Below, piece by piece: positions 58,901 to 64,000 of a stretch of DNA of 64,000 nt. The DNA lies in assembly GCA_907163375.1 (NCBI GenBank), contig CAJQUW010005372.1, positions 5,001 through 69,000 on the forward strand, written 5' to 3'. Each line of letters opens with the position of its first letter. Positions within the stretch are counted from its first letter, which is position 1. The position numbers were made by a program, and so were the translations under genes. Source of the DNA: Prostheceraeus crozeri (lineage: Eukaryota; Platyhelminthes; Polycladida; Euryleptidae). The notes under the pieces are model-generated. The model was given only the letters and a program-made list of their open reading frames with translations, was not told the origin of the DNA and ran no database searches.

Positions 58901-61900
58901 CTCTCCTCCTCTGACATTAGTCCCTTCATGCTTTTCGTCGATACTTGCAATCGTCCAGTCTTCGACTTGAACAGAAATGATCAGGCTTGAGATTTCACTT
59001 CTCCCGCAAGGGTTGTTAAAGAGTGTTGTTGCAACGTTTGTGGTGCTGTTAGACTAAGTTCTGGAGACTCAATGGCTCCGCATCTTCTATACACACTTTG
59101 ACAGAGTTACCAAAGAAGCGCTCTCCATTGAATATCCAAAGGGAATGACAGCTATCAAGTCAGTACAAGACACCAACACCTTTGATTCCCCGACCGCACT
59201 CACCTGACCCAGGAATCGAACCGAAGTCTGCGGTGGAGACGATCTCGCACCTTCTTCACTAGGCCACAGTGACGGTTCAAGGAGAATTCGAGTGAAGGCA
59301 GAAGTCATCTCCAGGTGATATCGACAGCTTATTGTCCTATTATTATATTATTATCGACAGAATGCCATCAGTATTCATGTTGTAGCGAGACAGCATATGA
59401 GCTTGTCATTTGACTACGTCACACTATTGACAACAAAGTTGGTGTGTTATATTGAATTACTTTAGATACCTGCAGTTCGTTCAGACTTGAACCATGAGGA
59501 ATTCCACAAGGCTCATCTTTGGGACCAATTCTCTTCAGCTACTTTGTATCCGATTTGCAACCTCAGTGTGATGACTTAATCGTCAAATATGCTGACGATA
59601 TTTTTCTTCTTTCCAAAATGAATTCTCAGCACTATGATTCTAATATTCCTCTGTTGCATCGCAATGTTTTACAATGGGTAGAGGAAAATGAAATGGTTGT
59701 CAAAGAGGAAAAGAGCAAGCAGGTTATATTCACAAACCGATTGACTGATCCTAGCACATCGATCGCTCTTCCAAACATTCCGCCGATGAAAACTGAAATT
59801 CGAATTCTAGGTGAGATTTTTGATTCAAGGTTCAAATGGGATACTCATATTGAGCACATTTGCAAGAAGGCATCCACGAAGCTTTTTATATTGTGTCAGT
59901 TGAAGAGTTTTCTGAGCAACAAAGAACTAGCTCAAATTTATCAACACTGAATGCGAGGCATTATGGAATATTGTGCGCCACTCTTCTCAGAATTAAGTGT
60001 TGGGCTATCCACCAAACTTGATAAGATTCAGCGACGTGCTCATCGAATTATATGTGACACTTGGCATTGTAGCTCCAGCGACTTCATCCATCTATCGTAT
60101 CGACGGAAAACAATTGCATTTCGATCATTTTTGAATATTGTGGAAGATTCTCAGCATCCGCTTCGTCACCTACTGCTGCCTATAATGATTCACTCTGGTC
60201 AATTCCAACTGCCCATCTCACGAACATCCCTGACCCAACGGTCGTTCATCATTAGCATCTCAAAGCTTTATAACTCTGGCTTTAGTTTGTAACTTTATAA
60301 ACGAACATTCTTTTTTCCTGTTATGTTTCGGTTCACTTAAAAGTCTATGTCTTTTGGGGCCCTACGATTCTTATTATTGGGGCTGTTGTAATTTTCTGTA
60401 AATATATGGTGATTATTATTATTGTTATTCAATGTACTACGACAGACATTTGTTGTCAAAGCACTCTCGATGTTTGTAGTCGATCTCTCACACATGTTTA
60501 GAGGGATCTGCCATTTTTCAGAGTGATAGATGTATTTAATGGAATTTTAATAAAACGAATATTAAAATTATATATTTAAAAAAATATTTAAATTAAACGA
60601 ATTTTAGAATACCTTGCTTCCCTTTGCCTGCACGTGGACATGCATGTGTACATTTTCCATGTGACTTAAATGTTTTTGCCATTTTCATTGTCTTCAGCAT
60701 TTTCTGTCAATCTTTACTTTATCATTCACCTATTCGTTGCTTTCATTTCTATGAACAGAAAGCGGATTCTTATGAATCCTCATCCATGCAGTAAATGTAC
60801 ATCTGCATTCAAGTTTCCTTATTTTAAAACTTGGTAGCTCTGCCAAACCATCGTCCGTCCTCATTACTGTTCATTCCTCCATACAGACAACCGACGATGG
60901 TTTCCATCTAATCATTGGAACTGAACATCACAAGACTTCTTCATGTACATTGTTTTTGTTTAATTGGCATGTCAATCCGTACTATCAGTCGCAATCATCC
61001 GAATCAATCTGTGGCAAAATCATCACAGTCATCCACAGAAGCGGAATCATTCCAAAAATTGCAAATTCAGATTTTAAAATGCTGGCATTCCGAAAAAGCT
61101 ATTGCCGCCATTGACGTTTCCATGCTCGAAATGTAGATCTTCTCGATAGGATCGATAGGAGGTCATGGAGAAGAAACCAACTTTGCTCGATTCCACCGGG
61201 AAGAATGGAATTGTCAATACATCAACTGCGAGAACACATTATAATGAAAGTTTGATGAAATACTGTAAAACAACAATTTTCGCGAATTTCGCGGGGGCGA
61301 GTGTCTCGAGAAAATTTTTTGCCATGGATATTGCGAATGGTGCACGACATGAAATCACGAAAACAAGTAACTTTTGTCGCTAACTAGTCCACGAGTCGAC
61401 AGTCGCGAAAATTTCGTGGTTTACATTAGGTTAAGTGAAAGGGTTGACTGAAGTGTGACTAATGGTTTTTTAAGAATGTTTTATGTGACAGACCTGCGCT
61501 GATATTCACAATATCTTCTATTGAATGTTTTCTCAGATCGTGGACTGCAAACAGTGATCATTGTTAAAAGTTAGCAGTATTTCGATTATGAATTTCTTCT
61601 AAATCAGCAATCAAATAATTCCAATGCAATTGATCTTGACAACACCTGAACCACGTAACATCTAATGTAACATCTAAATTCCATCCACATAAAATCTACA
61701 TGAATGATGACTTTGAATGTCCCAAAAATGTCTTCTTCATGTTTTAAAGTCCTTTTGAAAATTGTTGTACGTGTTTCTGTAATCGAAATGCACTTTATTG
61801 CTAGCATAAATTCTAAACAGATTTCTTTCTAGGTCGCTCTAAGTTTTCGCTTTCATGAAGACAAGTGAACACAAATTTGCATAATTCCTGACTTAGTGCG

Positions 61901-64000
61901 AGAAGTTGGCGAGTCGATGAAGAGCAAATATCAAATCACCAGATCACCATCAAATGATAAATAAATATTAAGGGTCATTGTGTCGAGAGTAAGAGAGTCT
62001 GGTCCAGTGTACTTGCGAACTCAAAATATTGAGGCACGTGCAATCAGTGCAGTGGCGATCTTCGGACTGCTAATCATCTCTGCAATTTATTGCATCCTTA
62101 AGAACCTGTTGCACTCTTTTAAAAGCACGGCATTGATATCAAAATCAACACAATCGAATTATAGTTTGTTACGACAAATTTCGTCAATTAGGCCCGGAAT
62201 TTGTCTTATATTTTTTCATAAATACTTGTGCGTAGTTACATTTATGGCATAAATGAATATTTACTGTTTTTCAAATAACATCTGAAGATAATCCATTATT
62301 TTGCTAAGTTACGTTTCTTAAGAATAATTCGGGTTTCAAATACTTTCTAAAATTCAAGAAGCAATTTGTAATTACACATGTATGTAAATGGGGACTATTC
62401 ATGTCAAGGCACACTTCATCTAACACGATCTCTCCCCTCATCTAACACATATTGGTAATAAATACATTTACTCACTAAAATTGCTATGACGACTGATGTG
62501 TGATGGTGACGGGTGCATGCAGTCACAGCGCACTTGGCAGAGCACAAGTCTAGATACCTTGCCGTCGCAGGTTCGAGTTCTACAACCTGTACTTCTCTGG
62601 CATGGTACTCGTAATTTGATCTATTGTTTTATCATATCATTTGTCGTTAATAAAACACAGAAACTTGATTTTTAGATAAATAAAAGTCATATCTAGATTC
62701 ATTTGCACTATTTAATTGGAGGTTTGATTTGCAACATGCGCCTCGTGCTGTTGATCGAACAGCAACATTTAAAGCAATGTATTGTAATCTACTCACTGTC
62801 AGTTCACACAGTAGTGTACGCACACCTACCTTTTGCGATTTCTGATCACTTTAGTATAAGTTTTGTCATGTGCGGCGATTGTGTGAAATGCTGTGATTTT
62901 TTCATACATTTTATCAAAAGGATTTTATCTCAATAAAGAACAGAACACATGAATTTTACTATGCAGTTTTATCCCATCATATATTTTACATTTATATAAA
63001 TATATCATATATTTTATCTAACGCATCAGCAACACCTGAAAATAAAGAAGACAAACTCAATCCTGATCTGATTGAATTAGTTCATCTGACGTACTGCATT
63101 ATTACAAGTATTAGTTCATTAAACGATGAAAAGATTCAATTGTCGAAGAAACATGCAAGGTACATACTTTCTTACAAATAACTTTCTTCTTTCGAGGTAA
63201 TGAGCGGTGATCCTTCTAGTCCTCTTGTTTGCAGGAATGGATCCGGCTGGACCGTACTTTGAAGATACTGATCCACTGGTTCGTCTGGATCCCACTGATG
63301 CCATTTTTGTCGATGCCATACACACGGATGCTCACAGTATCATCACGCTGGGTAAGATATTTCATTTGGACACTGATCTGTTCCACACATCTTCCCACTC
63401 ACTGATTGATTGTAGGAAGTCTTCATTTTACATAACTTTTATTCTCATGAAATGCCCAATAAACAATATTAAAGTTGTATGCACGAATTGATAACCAAGC
63501 AATTATTCTTCGTGCTGAAAACACAATTTTGTATACAAGTGATAAGAAGAATGAGTAAGAATCATTACTCGAAGGACGATAAATGACCCTCATCGTGCAC
63601 TAAATTTTATCAAAGATTTTATCGCTACATGACTGTTGAAATCTCCTATTGCACTATGGTTGTATTCGTTGCATGCAAGCGTTTATTTCAGGTGACAAAC
63701 AGCGATTAGATAGCATTCACTTTGAGATTTCTATAATTGGTGACACAGTACCTTGTTCTTTTAAGTCATAGAAATCGAATTATTATCAATGGTATTCATC
63801 TACGTTATTGTCCATAAACGTTTTTACTGCAAAGCTCAGTCTGATTTGCGCAGTGGCATTTCGTGAAAGAATGCGCTAACTTAGTGCTCCGTCAGCGCCC
63901 CCAATATATGACAACGTGCTGCAAATGAATTCTGACTGATCTCACGGTGTATTTGCGCATGTTTTGTAAATAGCTAACCTGTGAAATGAGGCGTACACCT
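49895..64000 (+). CDS. Pancreatic-lipase-family gene, 5' five exons, continues past the window
   Basis: Five exons join in frame: 49895-49976, 56914-57197, 57263-57409, 58361-58478 and 63235-63351. All introns are GT-AG; the phases are 1, 0, 0, 1 and then 1 at the last donor. The product begins with a signal peptide ([17 protein letters not shown]). It then follows the animal pancreatic lipase fold: [26 protein letters not shown] (oxyanion-loop region), [38 protein letters not shown] with the nucleophile Ser, and GMDPAGPYF with the catalytic Asp, [17 protein letters not shown]. The likely role is secreted hydrolysis of tri- or phospholipid esters. No stops or frameshifts occur. Catalytic His, lid and C-terminal PLAT domain lie beyond 64000. 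Introns 1 and 4 hold many transposons. Confidence 0.92.
50110..50538 (+). mobile_element. Complete MITE with ACTGTAA-CCGT ends, in lipase intron 1
   Basis: The left end ACTGTAAACCGTAGA and the inverse of the right end ACTGTAAGCCGTTGA match at 13 of 15 positions. Internal CAAAATTACTGACAAAAT and CGACAAAATAGATTTTGTAGG sequences are further related inversions. The right 138 bp recur inverted at 38751-38888. No clear target duplication was found, and there is no coding frame. Confidence 0.72.
51125..51778 (+). mobile_element. LTR-like repeat, copy 2, in lipase intron 1
   Basis: The copy begins TGTGGCAAC and ends GTCCCACA, giving TGTGG...CCACA inverted termini of the TG...CA form used by LTRs. A TATA box (GGGATATAAAAC, about 51672-51683) is followed by an initiator-like CAGTCCGTCAGTCATC. 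It is nearly identical to 27175-27871. No primer-binding site, polypurine tract or gag/pol sequence was recognised on either side, so it would be a solo LTR or an unrelated repeat with promoter-like elements. Confidence 0.6.
51779..55619. other. Lipase intron 1, middle part
   Basis: This is AT-rich intronic sequence. Frames of 64 to 73 codons carry no recognised motif. A less AT-rich patch near 53205-53290 shows no inverted repeat or coding signature. Confidence 0.5.
55620..56475 (+). pseudogene. Tc1/mariner-like transposase with internal deletion, in lipase intron 1
   Basis: The first frame (117 codons) has a helix-turn-helix ([20 protein letters not shown]), the linker GSGRPRKT and a second DNA-binding part ([18 protein letters not shown]). 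After a deletion that removes the first catalytic Asp, 55987 onward reads [17 protein letters not shown] frameshift follows, then [22 protein letters not shown], which includes the last acidic residue region, to the stop at 56310. The probable right terminal sequence ends at AACGGACTG before TA near 56475. It is a non-functional but well-preserved copy in the same orientation as the host gene. Confidence 0.88.
56914..57197 (+). CDS. Lipase exon 2
   Basis: The exon opens after CATCTACAG and closes before GTAAGT, phase 0. It encodes [15 protein letters not shown], the family's conserved start of the mature enzyme, and RFIIHGFLE, the strand and turn contributing to the oxyanion hole. Confidence 0.93.
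57263..57409 (+). CDS. Lipase exon 3
   Basis: The exon follows TTTTCTAAAG, after a 65-bp intron, the shortest in the gene. It encodes [24 protein letters not shown] in two adjoining parts and [13 protein letters not shown]. It ends in phase 0 before GTACGG. Confidence 0.93.
57410..58360. other. Lipase intron 3
   Basis: This is a 951-bp AT-rich intron. A near-palindromic ATTCAATTATTCAATTATTC run lies near 58034-58058. No insertion is recognisable. Confidence 0.6.
58361..58478 (+). CDS. Lipase exon 4, nucleophile elbow
   Basis: The exon follows GGTCTGCAG. It encodes [20 protein letters not shown]; the active-site Ser codon AGT is at 58412-58414. It ends in phase 1 at G before GTAATT. Confidence 0.95.
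58479..59168. other. Lipase intron 4, left part
   Basis: No gene or repeat is recognised in this stretch before the SINE. Confidence 0.5.
59169..59334 (-). mobile_element. tRNA-derived SINE, copy 2, in lipase intron 4
   Basis: On the minus strand the A-box-like TGTGGCCTAGTGAAG (near 59255-59269) and an exact consensus-type B box GGTTCGATTCC (59212-59222) are spaced as in a tRNA. CTGGGTCAGGTGAGTGCGGTC follows. TCAC before the A box can pair with GTGA after the B box, as in an acceptor stem. It matches the copy at 35179-35325 and lies antisense to the lipase gene. Confidence 0.8.
59462..60292 (+). pseudogene. jockey/CR1-like LINE RT fragment, in lipase intron 4
   Basis: The frame starts within RT motif B ([16 protein letters not shown], near 59500), then [10 protein letters not shown] (active site, intact), [16 protein letters not shown] and [12 protein letters not shown] stop at 59948 interrupts it, and it then continues in frame with [41 protein letters not shown] and a stop at 60290. 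A TGA also precedes GIPQG. The 3' noncoding part leads to an ATT-rich tail near 60412-60428. It is 5'-truncated but less decayed than the other LINE relics. Confidence 0.88.
60430..61261. other. Lipase intron 4, spacer
   Basis: Short coding-like frames (60915-61136; and about 61150-61242, reading [20 protein letters not shown]) have no recognised family and no splice context matching the lipase. No exon is called. Confidence 0.35.
61262..61425. mobile_element. Short MITE-like inverted repeat with TTTTCGCG arms
   Basis: The left end ACTGTAAAACAACAATTTTCGCG and the right end CGCGAAAATTTCGTGGTTTACAT are inverted relatives sharing TGTAAA-C and ATTTTCGCG. The interior is unusually CG-rich (GCGAATTTCGCGGGGGCGAG). 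It resembles the small TGTAAA-ended, TTCGCG-rich MITEs common in invertebrate genomes, but no target duplication was confirmed. Confidence 0.55.
61426..62519. other. Lipase intron 4, spacer
   Basis: The 90-codon frame at 61980-62252 contains one hydrophobic segment, but has no recognised domain and no consistent splice sites. No other feature is seen. Confidence 0.4.
62520..62597 (+). tRNA. tRNA-like sequence, likely tRNA pseudogene or SINE head
   Basis: A B box GGTTCGAGTTC (62570-62580) and an A-box-like ACTTGGCAGAGC (62531-62542) have tRNA spacing. An anticodon arm CAAG...CTTG with loop CTAGATA and a T arm can be drawn, giving AGA at the anticodon position. The acceptor stem pairs at only about four of seven positions and the D and T stems contain mismatches. 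A functional tRNA is therefore unlikely, and the AGA anticodon would demand a long variable arm that is absent. Confidence 0.4.
63235..63351 (+). CDS. Lipase exon 5, catalytic Asp
   Basis: The exon follows TTGTTTGCAG. It encodes [13 protein letters not shown], with the catalytic Asp codon GAT at 63240-63242, then [19 protein letters not shown]. It ends in phase 1 before GTAAGA. The following exon, expected to encode a GHLDFYPNGG-like segment, was not found before 64000. Confidence 0.94.
63352..64000. other. Lipase intron 5, partial
   Basis: This is intronic sequence to the window edge. TTTATTTCAG at about 63684-63693 is acceptor-like, but the following sequence does not encode the expected lipase segment, so no exon is called. 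Confidence 0.5.

Noticed and set aside
59169..59334. A functional tRNA gene on the minus strand
   Set aside because: The B box is good, but the anticodon arm does not form, and the same sequence with additional flank is repeated at 35179, as expected for a SINE.
63684..63770. A sixth lipase exon after TTTATTTCAG
   Set aside because: The downstream translation does not match the conserved segment that should follow exon 5, and a stop occurs soon after.

Overview
This window is a gene-poor, repeat-rich stretch of an animal nuclear genome. It has spliced genes with GT-AG introns, AT-rich spacers, no bacterial operon structure, and relics of at least four LINE types and several DNA transposon groups. 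The host genes are animal innate-immunity and digestion types. The repeated octamer TAGGCCTA, the retroelement mix and a transmembrane peptidoglycan recognition protein (PGRP) suggest a marine invertebrate, perhaps a deuterostome or lophotrochozoan. The species cannot be fixed from sequence alone.

Only two host genes are convincing. (1) 42834-45449, minus strand: an uninterrupted 871-codon gene for a single-pass membrane protein. It has a signal peptide, three cysteine-rich Apple/PAN-like modules, a degenerate C-type-lectin-like segment, a PGRP domain that appears to have lost two of its zinc ligands, one transmembrane helix and a 255-residue cytoplasmic tail of unknown type. It looks like a pattern-recognition receptor rather than an amidase, and it is the most interesting object here. 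(2) 49895 to beyond the right edge, plus strand: a spliced pancreatic-lipase-family gene. Five exons are visible and their phases agree. They include the GHSLG nucleophile elbow and the catalytic Asp; the catalytic His must lie beyond 64000.

Layout. 1-3000: a broken PIF/Harbinger element with divergent Myb/SANT-like and HARBI1-like genes, then palindromic repeats. 3-9 kb: an RTE-like LINE relic, the first copy of a long-inverted-repeat (foldback) element, a MITE with 8-9 bp target duplication, and a second LINE tail. 9-18 kb: mostly spacer with another MITE, a decayed foldback copy and a few unexplained small ORFs. 18-29 kb: LINE relics, a Tc1-like relic, an AT microsatellite, a hAT-like MITE, an LTR-like repeat and an exact 78-bp duplication. 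29-42 kb: spacer with a hairpin MITE, a piggyBac-like relic, a tRNA-derived SINE, a LINE tail and the complete foldback element. 42.8-45.4 kb: the PGRP receptor. 46-49 kb: duplicated spacer, a LINE relic and hairpins. 49.9-64 kb: the lipase gene, whose introns hold a second LTR-like repeat, a MITE, a Tc1-like element, a SINE, a jockey/CR1-like LINE and a tRNA-like sequence.

The two host genes share no obvious pathway; both encode predicted secreted or surface proteins, but their proximity may be chance. Most other content is dead or non-autonomous transposon sequence. Several repeat families occur two or three times within the window, which allowed their ends and target duplications to be read directly.
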